Source: Epilithonimonas arachidiradicis
Lineage (GTDB): Bacteria; Bacteroidota; Bacteroidia; Flavobacteriales; Weeksellaceae
Assembly (NCBI RefSeq): GCF_003610695.1
Contig: NZ_RAQH01000012.1
Location: 1-64,000 of the forward strand
Direction of reading: 5' to 3'
DNA: 64,000 nucleotides
This document shows, one piece after another, positions 53,837-62,528 of this stretch; position 1 is the first letter of the stretch; every line of letters begins with the position of its first letter. The notes under the pieces were generated by a model. The model did no database searches, was not told the DNA's origin, and worked only from the letters and a program-made list of their open reading frames with translations. The translations under genes and the position numbers were made by a program.

Positions 53837-54151
53837 AGTTGTAACTTTAATATCTTACATTTATCTCTTACAATTAATTGACCAAAACTTGTCTTTGTTG
53901 AAAAGTTAATGTAATTTTTTATCTTGATAAATTAGCTTGTAAAATTCAGGTTTAAAACGGGTTTGCTAAGAAATAATGTTAAAACAACTGTTTAGTTCAT
54001 TAATTTCTACAGATGTCGGGTGATTTTTGCAGAGGCTATAAAGGAATTAAGAAAAACAATCCGAAACCGATAAAAGTAAAACAAAAACAAAAGTAACCCA
54101 ATGTAATTATCCATAGCTTTGAGTTGTCTTAACTCTGGAACATCAATTACA

Positions 54152-55588
54152 ATGAAAAAATCAATCCCTATATTATTAGCTTTTGCATCACAAATCGTTT
54201 TCGCACAATTATCTGCGGATAGTATAAAAGCAATCATCAAACAGGAAGTTGCTAATAAAAGAAGCAAAAGCATTGTTGTTGGAGTCATTGATAAAAGCGG
54301 AAGACAAATTTATTCCGAAGGCGTTTTGAGTGATGAAAATCCGGTTTTGCCAGACGGAAACACACTTTATGAAATTGGTTCCATAACAAAAGTTTTCACC
54401 TCTCTCCTATTGGCAGATATGAATTTGAGAAATGAAGTTAATCTGAACGACCCCATCTCACAATATCTACCAAAAAATGTAAAATCTCCAACAAAAAACG
54501 GAAAAGAAATCACCTTGTCCAATCTTTCTACACACCGGTCAACTTTCCCACGATTTCCTTACAATGTTGACCCGAAAAATCTGGATCAGCCTTATAAAGA
54601 TTATAGCGTGAAGCGTTTATACGAATATGTTTCTGATTTCAAACCAAGTTTTGACATCGATGCCAGATGGCAATATTCCAATGTTGGGTATGGCATTTTA
54701 GGTGAAATTCTGACTTCGGTGGCTCGTAAAAAGAATTTCGACAGCTTTGTAGAAGATGTGATTTGCCAGCCTCTAGGAATGAAAAGTACAGTGATTACCT
54801 TCACTCCGGAAATCAGGAAAAGAGCTGCAATCGGGCATTCGGAATACGGTAAACCTGTTGATTTTATTGAGTTGGGAGCAATTGAAGCGGGAGGTGGTTT
54901 CCGGTCAACAGCCAATGATATGCTGACTTTTGCGGCGGCAAATTTGGGATTCATCAAATCCGATATTTATCCCGCAATGCAATTGACGCATCTGCAGCAA
55001 GCCAAAAAGGACGGCAACAGAGGTTATGTCACGCTTGGCTGGACCTTGCATAATGACGATGGGAGATATATTATTTTCAAAGATGGTGGAACGCCAGGAT
55101 TCAGAACATTTTTAGGAATCGATAAAAAGAACGGATTTGCAGTTGTTGTTTTGTCCAATTCAAATAATAGTGTTACAGATATCGGCAATCACATCATAGA
55201 TCCTACTTCTAAGATAACACCTTACAAATATCCCTGGAAATTGCTGGACACATTACGAACAACTATTAAGCAATCTGGTGTAAATGAAGGAATAAGTCTA
55301 TATAAGAGATTGAAAATCTCAAAAGCACCGGATTTAGATTTCAATGAGAACCAGCTCAATTATCTCGGTCACGAATTAAGGAAAGCGAACAAAATCAATG
55401 ATGCGATTAAAATATTCGAACTGAATGTTTCCGAATATCCAAATTCGACACTTCCCTACGAAAGTCTTGGCGAAGTTTACAAAAGGAATAACAACAAGAA
55501 AAAAGCAATCGAATGCTTCAGAAAAGCGCAGGAACTGGAACCGGAAAATCCGCGCTGGAAGTTTCTTCTTGATAAATTGACAAACTAA
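54152..55588 (+). CDS. Serine beta-lactamase-like hydrolase with C-terminal TPR
   Basis: 478 residues from MKKSIPILLAFASQIVFAQ. A class C/DD-peptidase-like domain has S77-x-x-K80 (IGSITKVF), Y175-S-N (WQYSNVGYG) and KDGGTPGF near the end. Residues about 395-475 are two TPRs (INDAIKIFELNVSEYPNS, AIECFRKAQELEPENP). Related proteins are esterases or D-peptidases; true beta-lactamase activity is not implied. Confidence 0.88.
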   Translation: MKKSIPILLAFASQIVFAQLSADSIKAIIKQEVANKRSKSIVVGVIDKSGRQIYSEGVLSDENPVLPDGNTLYEIGSITKVFTSLLLADMNLRNEVNLNDPISQYLPKNVKSPTKNGKEITLSNLSTHRSTFPRFPYNVDPKNLDQPYKDYSVKRLYEYVSDFKPSFDIDARWQYSNVGYGILGEILTSVARKKNFDSFVEDVICQPLGMKSTVITFTPEIRKRAAIGHSEYGKPVDFIELGAIEAGGGFRSTANDMLTFAAANLGFIKSDIYPAMQLTHLQQAKKDGNRGYVTLGWTLHNDDGRYIIFKDGGTPGFRTFLGIDKKNGFAVVVLSNSNNSVTDIGNHIIDPTSKITPYKYPWKLLDTLRTTIKQSGVNEGISLYKRLKISKAPDLDFNENQLNYLGHELRKANKINDAIKIFELNVSEYPNSTLPYESLGEVYKRNNNKKKAIECFRKAQELEPENPRWKFLLDKLTN

Positions 55589-55665
55589 AATCATTATCCG
55601 TCTCAAAAAGGTGGATATTTTTTTTCACCCATTTGTAACAAATTAAAAACAATCACAACCAATTA

Positions 55666-55692
55666 ATTGATATATCAATAATTGATAAATCA
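55666..55692. promoter_or_regulatory. Palindromic operator upstream of marR-type gene
   Basis: ATTGATATATCAAT (55666-55679) is a perfect 14-bp palindrome, followed by a half site ATTGATAAATCA. Its place 30 bp before the MarR-type start fits an autoregulatory operator. Confidence 0.45.
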
Positions 55693-55708
55693 TTTTAAAA
55701 TTAGCATT

Positions 55709-56149
55709 ATGGAAAAATTAGATTCAATCATATTTTACAATATCGATAAAGCCATCCGAGCTTACAGAAATTACGCACAAAGACAACTGAAAGCGAATGG
55801 CTTCAATATCACAATCGACCAATGGCTCATCATCAAAGCGATTCTCGAAAATCCAGAAATCACACAGAACGAAATCGGAAATCTGGTGTTCAAAGACAAT
55901 GCTTCGGTTACGAGGATTATTGATTTATTAGTCAAATCGGGATTCATCATTCGGGAAATTCATCCCAACGATCGTAGAAAAACCAATCTGAAAGTAACCA
56001 AATCTGGTAAAGAAATCATCGAAAAAGTCCAGAACCTTGTAGAAAATAACAGAAGCGTGGCTTTAGAAAATGTTTCTAAATCTGAGTTAGAAATAATGAA
56101 CTCTGCCCTTCTCAAAATAGCAGAAAACTGTATCAATACAAAAAAATAA
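55709..56149 (+). CDS. MarR family transcriptional regulator
   Basis: 146 residues from MEKLDSIIFYN. Winged HTH: DQWLIIKAILENPEITQNEIGN, KDNASVTRIIDLLVKSGFI, then the wing HPNDRRKTNLKVTKSGKE. Start 55709 is chosen over the Met at 55682. It precedes a TonB-dependent receptor gene by 72 bp on the same strand. Confidence 0.92.
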   Translation: MEKLDSIIFYNIDKAIRAYRNYAQRQLKANGFNITIDQWLIIKAILENPEITQNEIGNLVFKDNASVTRIIDLLVKSGFIIREIHPNDRRKTNLKVTKSGKEIIEKVQNLVENNRSVALENVSKSELEIMNSALLKIAENCINTKK

Positions 56150-56221
56150 AACTCCCATCTGCAAAAAATCAATTAAATCAGCGAGAAATAAAATCACTTT
56201 TAATCAAAAAAAAATAACACA

Positions 56222-58654
56222 ATGACCAGAATATTTTTAGCCATACTTTTATGGATGATATCCTTCTTCACAACTGTGTTTGCGCAGTCCAGCCAGAATT
56301 TTTCTTTGTCGGGAACGATTGATTCCGGCAATACGAATCAGGTAGAAATCAATCTATTCAATTCCGAAAACAAATTGGTAAAAACCGAAGTCACCGATCA
56401 AAATGGAAAATTCTCTTTCAATGATTTGATATCAGGAAATTACCATCTGAAAATCAATAAGAACGGTGCCGAAGTTTACCAATCGGAAGTTTCCGTTAAT
56501 GAAAATGTTATAATGCCTTCGATTGCACTCAACGAGAAATCTATTGAAGCGGTAACCATTACCAAAACAAAACCTTACATCGAAAGACAGGACGGAAAAA
56601 TGATCCTGAACGTAGAAAACAGCATCGCTTCCACCGGAAATTCTGCCTTTGAAGTGTTGGAAAAAGCGCCCGGCGTCAACATCGACAGCAACGACAATAT
56701 CAGTATGCGTGGCAAAGCCAATCTCCTCGTTCAGATCGATGGAAAAAACACACCAATGACCGGAACCGACCTTGCGAATTACCTCAGAGGAATTCCGTCT
56801 TCAAGTGTTGAAAAAATCGAATTCATTACCAATCCTTCGTCAAAATATGATGCGGCGGGAACATCCATCATCAACGTCAAACTCAAAAAAGATCAGCGAA
56901 AGGGTACCAACGGCAGTCTATCTACGTCTCTCGGAACCGGAAAATATATTAAAAACAACAACAGTTTCAGCATCAACCACAGAAACAAAAAAGTCAATCT
57001 TTTTGCCAATTACAGCTTTGCTTACAGGGAGTTTTACAACAAGTTGACTCTGGACAGGAACTTCTATGAGAATGGAACTTTCAAGAATGCTTATGTTCAG
57101 GATAATTTTTTGAAAATGAATTTCCGCAATCACATCGCAAAAGTCGGAATGGATTATTACGCCAATGATAAAAATGTTTTAGGATTTTCAGTCGGTCTTG
57201 TCAGCAATAGATTTGACCCGACAAGCAATAATAACACTCAGGTTCTGAACCAAAATTACCAGCCCGACGGAACATTTAACACCAAAAGCAACAACCGCGA
57301 CCATTGGAAAAATGTATCTCTGAACTTCAACCACAAGTACAAAATCGATTCGCTGGGTTCGGAACTCACAACCGATCTGGATTACATCAACTATTCCAAC
57401 ACATCGCTTCAGAACTTCAACACAAGGAACTTTGATGTTGCAGGCAATCTTTCGCCATCTACCGACGACAGTCCGAATCCATATATTTTAAAAGGCGATC
57501 TGGACGGCAATCTCAATATCTATTCCTTAAAATCTGACCTTACCAAAGTATTCAGAAACAACTGGAAATTGGAAACAGGAGTCAAAACAAGCTTCGTGAA
57601 AGCGGATAACGACCTTCAGTTTTTCAATGCAAGCTCGGGCAATTCTGTGATCGACAGATCAAAAACCAATCATTTCATTTACGAGGAAAACATCAACGCA
57701 GCTTATGGAAACGTGATCAAAAACTGGGATAAGATCAAAGTTAATTTTGGTCTGAGGATAGAAAACACCAACGTTACAGGAAATCAGGTCACAACGAACC
57801 AAATCAACAAAAAGAATTACACACAGTTATTTCCAAGTGCCGTTTTTTCTTATGATATGGATGACAAAAACACGGTAGAGCTCAATTTCAGCCGAAGAAT
57901 CACAAGACCGAATTACCGTCAGCTCAACCCTTTCAAATTCTATCTTGACCCCACAACTTATCAAGCCGGAAACCCCAATCTCGATCCGCAAACTATGATG
58001 AATTATGAGTTCACCTACAGTTTGAGCAACAAATATTTTGCAACCTTGAGCTACAGCAAAACCAACAAAAACATCACCGATGTTCTGATGCCGATTATCG
58101 AGGACGATAAAACAGTGGTGGTACAGACCAACGAGAATCTGAGTTCCGCATCTTATTACGGACTCAACCTGATTGCACCTGTAAAAGTGACTAAATGGTG
58201 GGATATGAATAACAACGCCAATTTCTATTACGGCACCTACACAGGGAACATCTCCAATACTTACATAAAAAACGAAGGGAACTTCACATTCAACATCAAC
58301 AGCATCAACTCTTTCAAGATTGGGAACGGCTATTCGACAGAGTTATCAGGAAACTATCAGGCAAAGCAAATCTATGCCTATATGCACCTGAAACCAATGT
58401 GGTCTGTGAACATCGGTGCTCAGAAGAAATTCAAGAACAACAGTACGCTCAAGTTCTCTTTCAACGACATCTTCTTCAAGAGCAATCCGGAAGCCCGAAA
58501 CATCTATTCCGGCTATGTAGAAAACTTCATTGTGAGAAGAGACACCAGAGTGGCGACGCTTTCTTATACTTATAATTTCGGTTCAGGAAAATCCGGGCAG
58601 GCTAGAAAAACGGGCGGTGCGGATGACTTGAAGCAGAGAGCTGGGAATGGATAA
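56222..58654 (+). CDS. TonB-dependent receptor, outer-membrane beta-barrel family
   Basis: 810 residues with a signal peptide (FLAILLWMISFFTTVFAQ), a carboxypeptidase-regulatory-like beta domain (about 25-110), a plug (VLEKAPGVNIDSNDNISMRG, VEKIEFITNPSSKYDAAGT) and a C-terminal 22-strand-type barrel (OMP_b-brl_3). The tail is basic (GSGKSGQARKTGGADDL). The substrate is unknown. An S41 peptidase gene follows by 18 bp. Confidence 0.93.
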   Translation: MTRIFLAILLWMISFFTTVFAQSSQNFSLSGTIDSGNTNQVEINLFNSENKLVKTEVTDQNGKFSFNDLISGNYHLKINKNGAEVYQSEVSVNENVIMPSIALNEKSIEAVTITKTKPYIERQDGKMILNVENSIASTGNSAFEVLEKAPGVNIDSNDNISMRGKANLLVQIDGKNTPMTGTDLANYLRGIPSSSVEKIEFITNPSSKYDAAGTSIINVKLKKDQRKGTNGSLSTSLGTGKYIKNNNSFSINHRNKKVNLFANYSFAYREFYNKLTLDRNFYENGTFKNAYVQDNFLKMNFRNHIAKVGMDYYANDKNVLGFSVGLVSNRFDPTSNNNTQVLNQNYQPDGTFNTKSNNRDHWKNVSLNFNHKYKIDSLGSELTTDLDYINYSNTSLQNFNTRNFDVAGNLSPSTDDSPNPYILKGDLDGNLNIYSLKSDLTKVFRNNWKLETGVKTSFVKADNDLQFFNASSGNSVIDRSKTNHFIYEENINAAYGNVIKNWDKIKVNFGLRIENTNVTGNQVTTNQINKKNYTQLFPSAVFSYDMDDKNTVELNFSRRITRPNYRQLNPFKFYLDPTTYQAGNPNLDPQTMMNYEFTYSLSNKYFATLSYSKTNKNITDVLMPIIEDDKTVVVQTNENLSSASYYGLNLIAPVKVTKWWDMNNNANFYYGTYTGNISNTYIKNEGNFTFNINSINSFKIGNGYSTELSGNYQAKQIYAYMHLKPMWSVNIGAQKKFKNNSTLKFSFNDIFFKSNPEARNIYSGYVENFIVRRDTRVATLSYTYNFGSGKSGQARKTGGADDLKQRAGNG

Positions 58655-58672
58655 TTTAAAATTACACATAGA

Positions 58673-60076
58673 ATGTACAGGGAATTAATTAAACAATTAA
58701 CGATAACAGGTTTTTGCATATTTCTTCATTCTGCTACTAAAGCTCAAAATTACGATTGCAATTGTAGCCAGACGTTTGAGAAAATGACTGAAAAGCTTGA
58801 GAACAATTATATAGCTTATCATCTTACTAAATTGGAAATAGAAAAGGAATATGAAAGCAGAAAATTAAAGTACAAATCACTTACGGATAGAACAGAAGCA
58901 CAAAACTGTTCACAAGTATTGCAAGATTTTCTCGCATTTTTTAAAGACGGACACTTGTTTGTAACCGAATATCCAAACTTTTCCGAGGAGGATCTGGCAA
59001 GAACAAAATATGAAATAAAACAGAACATTTTTAATCCAAATATTCACAAAGTATTCGATTCTGATACAATAGAAGGTTATTGGACGGATGGAATTTCAAA
59101 ATTTATGATCATTAAAAACCAGAATGCTAATATTTCTTTTGAATATGTGGCAGTGATTGTAGATTGTGATGATAAAACCAAAATTGGGGAAATTAAATTT
59201 GCAGTTAATGATTCCAAGCATAAATATGAAGGATTTTATTATACGAACAGATACGCCTCCCGATATGTAAAAGTAACACCATATAAAGACAACTCATTGC
59301 TGTCAATTTGGGGTGGTATAACCTGGGGAAGATTAAATTCCAGAGAAGAACCTGTTTACAATCCAACCGCTCCAGGTTTCAAAAAAATTGATAATAAAAA
59401 TGCATTGCTTACAATACCTTCCTTTCTGATTGATGCAAAAGATTTAAACCAAGTTCTTATTGATAATGAAAAAGAACTGAAAAGCACAAATAATTTAATC
59501 ATTGATATATGGGGAAATACGGGCGGCAACGGGATATATTTTGACTTATTGAGTTTGTATTACGAGAAACCTATTCATAATGAAAGAGGTTTGGCAATTG
59601 CCTCTGATGACAATATTGATTATTTTGAAAAATTCAATTCCAACAAGGGACAAGACAATCCTTATTTATCCGTCATAAAGGCAATGAAGCAAAACAAAGG
59701 AAAAATAGTTCCGGGGCCTGACTTTGGCACATTAGAAATGAATCCCGAAAAGACTAATCTCAAAAAAATAGTGATTCTGACAGATAGAAGCAATATAAGC
59801 GCTACAGAAACCTTCATTCTCCATTCAAAAGCGGTTAGCGACAAAGTAATAACGATGGGTGATAATACAGGAGGTGTTGTAGATTACAACAATATCAATC
59901 TTATCAAGCTCAACTGTGAAAAACACGGGATCTATTTCGGATATCCAACTTTTACATTAAATGACAGAATCATTACGCAAGGATATAATAAAACAGGAAT
60001 CATCCCAGACATAAAAATCAATAATTCAGTGAAAAATAAGATTGGATTCGTCCTAAAATATCTAAAAAACAATTGA
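58673..60076 (+). CDS. Secreted S41 family peptidase
   Basis: 467 residues with a signal peptide (TGFCIFLHSATKAQ) and a four-Cys N-terminus. The S41 (tail-specific protease) domain includes IIDIWGNTGGNG, VILTDRSNISATETFILHSKA (catalytic Ser) and TMGDNTGGVVDY. No PDZ domain is obvious. It is likely co-transcribed with the TonB receptor and could act on peptides at the surface or in the periplasm. Confidence 0.88.
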   Translation: MYRELIKQLTITGFCIFLHSATKAQNYDCNCSQTFEKMTEKLENNYIAYHLTKLEIEKEYESRKLKYKSLTDRTEAQNCSQVLQDFLAFFKDGHLFVTEYPNFSEEDLARTKYEIKQNIFNPNIHKVFDSDTIEGYWTDGISKFMIIKNQNANISFEYVAVIVDCDDKTKIGEIKFAVNDSKHKYEGFYYTNRYASRYVKVTPYKDNSLLSIWGGITWGRLNSREEPVYNPTAPGFKKIDNKNALLTIPSFLIDAKDLNQVLIDNEKELKSTNNLIIDIWGNTGGNGIYFDLLSLYYEKPIHNERGLAIASDDNIDYFEKFNSNKGQDNPYLSVIKAMKQNKGKIVPGPDFGTLEMNPEKTNLKKIVILTDRSNISATETFILHSKAVSDKVITMGDNTGGVVDYNNINLIKLNCEKHGIYFGYPTFTLNDRIITQGYNKTGIIPDIKINNSVKNKIGFVLKYLKNN

Positions 60077-60133
60077 ATTCAACTTTCATTTTAAATAGCA
60101 AAACTTAACATTTTTTAAACATTAATTTTTTTT

Positions 60134-61156
60134 ATGAATAACAAAATCCTAACATTCGTTTTCGGGATAGCTACATTACTATCCAATGCACAAGTAATGC
60201 TCTCAGGAGACTTAAACGATTTGACCAGTGGAGATGTTGGAACCAATTTCACTGGGCAACTGCCCGGCCAGGATGGTTTCTATCTACAGGGCGGCTCCGC
60301 TCCGGACTACCAGATTGTGGAAATAGATGCAGACCACGGGAAATCTTTTCAGATCAAATCTGGTCTAGACGGAACATCATCCAGCATCAGGCTTGTAACA
60401 AAATCATATCTGGATTGGCGCTCTAGAAAGTCAGGCAATAACATTATAAGAGGAAAAATTGATATCTATACCGGTAATCCTGTAGGCGGGGCAGCTGAAA
60501 ATCAGTTCAGATGCAATATTACTGGTAACTTAGAAGGAACTTTGACAACAGGAGTCTTAGCGGGGGTTCATTATAACTATAAAGATGGAAAGATATATGG
60601 GCAGGCAACCATGAAAAACGGAAATACCTATAGCCTTCATTACTTTGCATTAGGGAATATGGTTATACCAAAAAACACATGGATTACACTAAGTTATTAT
60701 TATAATGAAGATACAGGACAAGTAAATTGGGTTACCCCCAATGGAAATTTTTTCACCAATATTTCCACTTCTGTTGTAACAGGTTTTTATCCGACCCATT
60801 TCAATATTGCTTATATGCCTGATAGTTCTAGCCAGCTGACAACAGCATATACAAGTGCTTTTGACAATTATTTTGTTGAAGCAATGGATAGCACAGCGCT
60901 TTCTGTAGGTACGCCAATTGGTGATAATGATGTGGTTCTCAAGATTTTTCCGAATCCCGTTAAGGAAAAACTATACATACACACCAAATCACCTTTGAAA
61001 AATGTGGAAATACGGGATTTTTCCGGTAAACTGTTGAAAAATCTGAACTCCAAATCCTCATCTGAAATAGATTTGAAATCTCTAAAAAACGGAGTTTATC
61101 TGATCACAGTAAAAACAGAAAACAATGTCTATACAGACCGTATAATCAAACAATAA
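60134..61156 (+). CDS. T9SS type A sorting-domain protein, unknown N-terminal domain
   Basis: 340 residues with a signal peptide (LTFVFGIATLLSNAQ). Residues 20-245 form a beta-rich, LamG-like domain (FQIKSGLDGTSSSIRLV, WITLSYYYNEDTGQVNWV). The last 75 residues are a type A T9SS domain (LKIFPNPVKEKLYIH, IRDFSGKLLKNL, LKNGVYLITVKTENN, RIIKQ). It is exported and surface-released; the ligand is unknown. Confidence 0.88.
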   Translation: MNNKILTFVFGIATLLSNAQVMLSGDLNDLTSGDVGTNFTGQLPGQDGFYLQGGSAPDYQIVEIDADHGKSFQIKSGLDGTSSSIRLVTKSYLDWRSRKSGNNIIRGKIDIYTGNPVGGAAENQFRCNITGNLEGTLTTGVLAGVHYNYKDGKIYGQATMKNGNTYSLHYFALGNMVIPKNTWITLSYYYNEDTGQVNWVTPNGNFFTNISTSVVTGFYPTHFNIAYMPDSSSQLTTAYTSAFDNYFVEAMDSTALSVGTPIGDNDVVLKIFPNPVKEKLYIHTKSPLKNVEIRDFSGKLLKNLNSKSSSEIDLKSLKNGVYLITVKTENNVYTDRIIKQ

Positions 61157-61216
61157 TTAATCTAAAAACCCTGATAGCACAAATTTCCAATCCACACTTC
61201 CCCACAACAAAACCAA

Positions 61217-61245
61217 AAACCCTAGCCTCCCGCTAGGGTTTCCCA
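61217..61245 (+). terminator. Terminator after the T9SS cargo gene
   Basis: AAACCCTAGC, loop CTCCC, GCTAGGGTTT: a 10-bp stem, but followed by CCCA rather than a T-run. Confidence 0.65.
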
Positions 61246-61351
61246 TTCCCCAATTTAACATAATATACTGATAACAAAATATTTAGCCTAAAAATAATTT
61301 CAATTCAAAATAAATTCTATATTTGAAAAAACAATTTAAAACACAAATATT

Positions 61352-62086
61352 ATGTCTAGTACATCCGAAGTAGGACACGCTAAAAACGTAGCCAACCTGC
61401 AAAAACTAATCGAACAAGTTAGCGTTTACACACTCTACAATCCACCGGTAGCAAATCTATCGGTCACCAGTCTCCAAAACCTCTACACCACTGCCGTTGC
61501 AAAACTCAGCGAAGTAGAAGAAAAACGAACCGCCAACAAAAATGCCATTGCAGTGCGTCAAACCGCTTACGAAAATCTAAAACCAATCTGCACCCGTATT
61601 GTCAGCTTCTTAGACATTTTGGGATTACAGCAGGCAACTATCGACCAAGCCAGAACTTTAAACCGCACCATACAAGGCGGACAAAAGAAAAAGACAACCT
61701 CCGAAAATCCCGACAACGGACAATCATCAAACAACAACTCAATTTCCACTTCCCGCCAATCCTACACTCAACAGGCAGAGAATTTCGGGATTCTGTTACA
61801 GTTGCTGGCAACGATCCCCGCTTACACGCCTAATGAGGACGATTTAAAATTAAACAATCTCACTTCCTATCACGCATCACTGGTGAGCACTACCCAACCA
61901 GTAAACCAGACCGAAGCAGAACTGAATATCAAACTCACAGAAAGAGATCAGGTTTTATACGCAGAAGAAACAGGACTCTACACCATCGCCCAAAACGTCA
62001 AAAAATATGTCAAGACGATTTACGGAGCAACCTCCCCGGAATTTGAAACAGTATCTGCAATAAAATTTACAGTAGTAAAAAGCTAA
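61352..62086 (+). CDS. Conserved hypothetical protein, helical
   Basis: 244 residues, no signal peptide, rich in Ala, Thr, Asn and Gln. Mostly helical (NLQKLIEQVSVYTLYNPPVA, LQNLYTTAVAKLSEVEEKRT, FLDILGLQQATIDQARTLN) with a low-complexity Ser/Asn/Lys stretch (about 110-140). The pattern resembles an unnamed Bacteroidetes family with coiled-coil-like helices. Function unknown. Confidence 0.65.
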   Translation: MSSTSEVGHAKNVANLQKLIEQVSVYTLYNPPVANLSVTSLQNLYTTAVAKLSEVEEKRTANKNAIAVRQTAYENLKPICTRIVSFLDILGLQQATIDQARTLNRTIQGGQKKKTTSENPDNGQSSNNNSISTSRQSYTQQAENFGILLQLLATIPAYTPNEDDLKLNNLTSYHASLVSTTQPVNQTEAELNIKLTERDQVLYAEETGLYTIAQNVKKYVKTIYGATSPEFETVSAIKFTVVKS

Positions 62087-62130
62087 AATCTACAGATATT
62101 CACAGATTTTAGCATCAAAACATAACACTA

Positions 62131-62167
62131 TACATCCTGACTGAATTTCCAGTCAGGATGTTTTTTA
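62131..62167 (+). terminator. Terminator of the helical protein gene
   Basis: ACATCCTGACTG and CAGTCAGGATGT form a 12-bp stem followed by TTTTTT. Confidence 0.92.
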
Positions 62168-62185
62168 TATGCTTGTAACAAGATT

Positions 62186-62406
62186 AATATTGCCATAACT
62201 ATTAATCATATTCTTATGACTGCAAACCATATTCTCACTATTGCAGAGCATATTGTCATTACTTAAAATCACATTACCCCTACTGTGAAAGATATTGTCG
62301 CTACTGCAAATTATATTCTCATTACTTTAGAGCATATTTTCCCAACTGCAAATCATATTCTTGGCACTGTAAAGTATATTCTCATTACTTGAAATAATAC
62401 TCTTAA
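62186..62406. repeat. Degenerate 21-bp tandem repeat, about 10.5 units
   Basis: Units resemble CATATTCTCATTACTGCAAAT and keep a strict 21-bp period. In one frame they read as 7-residue repeats (HILMTAN, HILTIAE, DIVATAN, YILITLE, HIFPTAN, HILGTVK) with stops in units 4 and 10. There is no start codon or RBS, so it is not a gene now. Confidence 0.7.
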
Positions 62407-62484
62407 GTCATAAGCAATATATAAATCTAATAGTAGCGGTGTCATCCTGATGCTCTCGAAGGATTTTCAACAAAAACCCACAAA

Positions 62485-62510
62485 AAAACCACCGAATTTC
62501 GGTGGTTTTC
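62485..62510 (-). terminator. Terminator of pnp
   Basis: AAAACCACCGAA and TTCGGTGGTTTT form a 12-bp stem with A/T flanks, about 20 bp past the pnp stop. Confidence 0.9.
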
Positions 62511-62528
62511 TATATGATTAAGATAATC

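Noticed and set aside
62186-62406. CRISPR array
   Set aside because: The 21-bp units are contiguous and diverged, with no constant repeat plus unique spacers.
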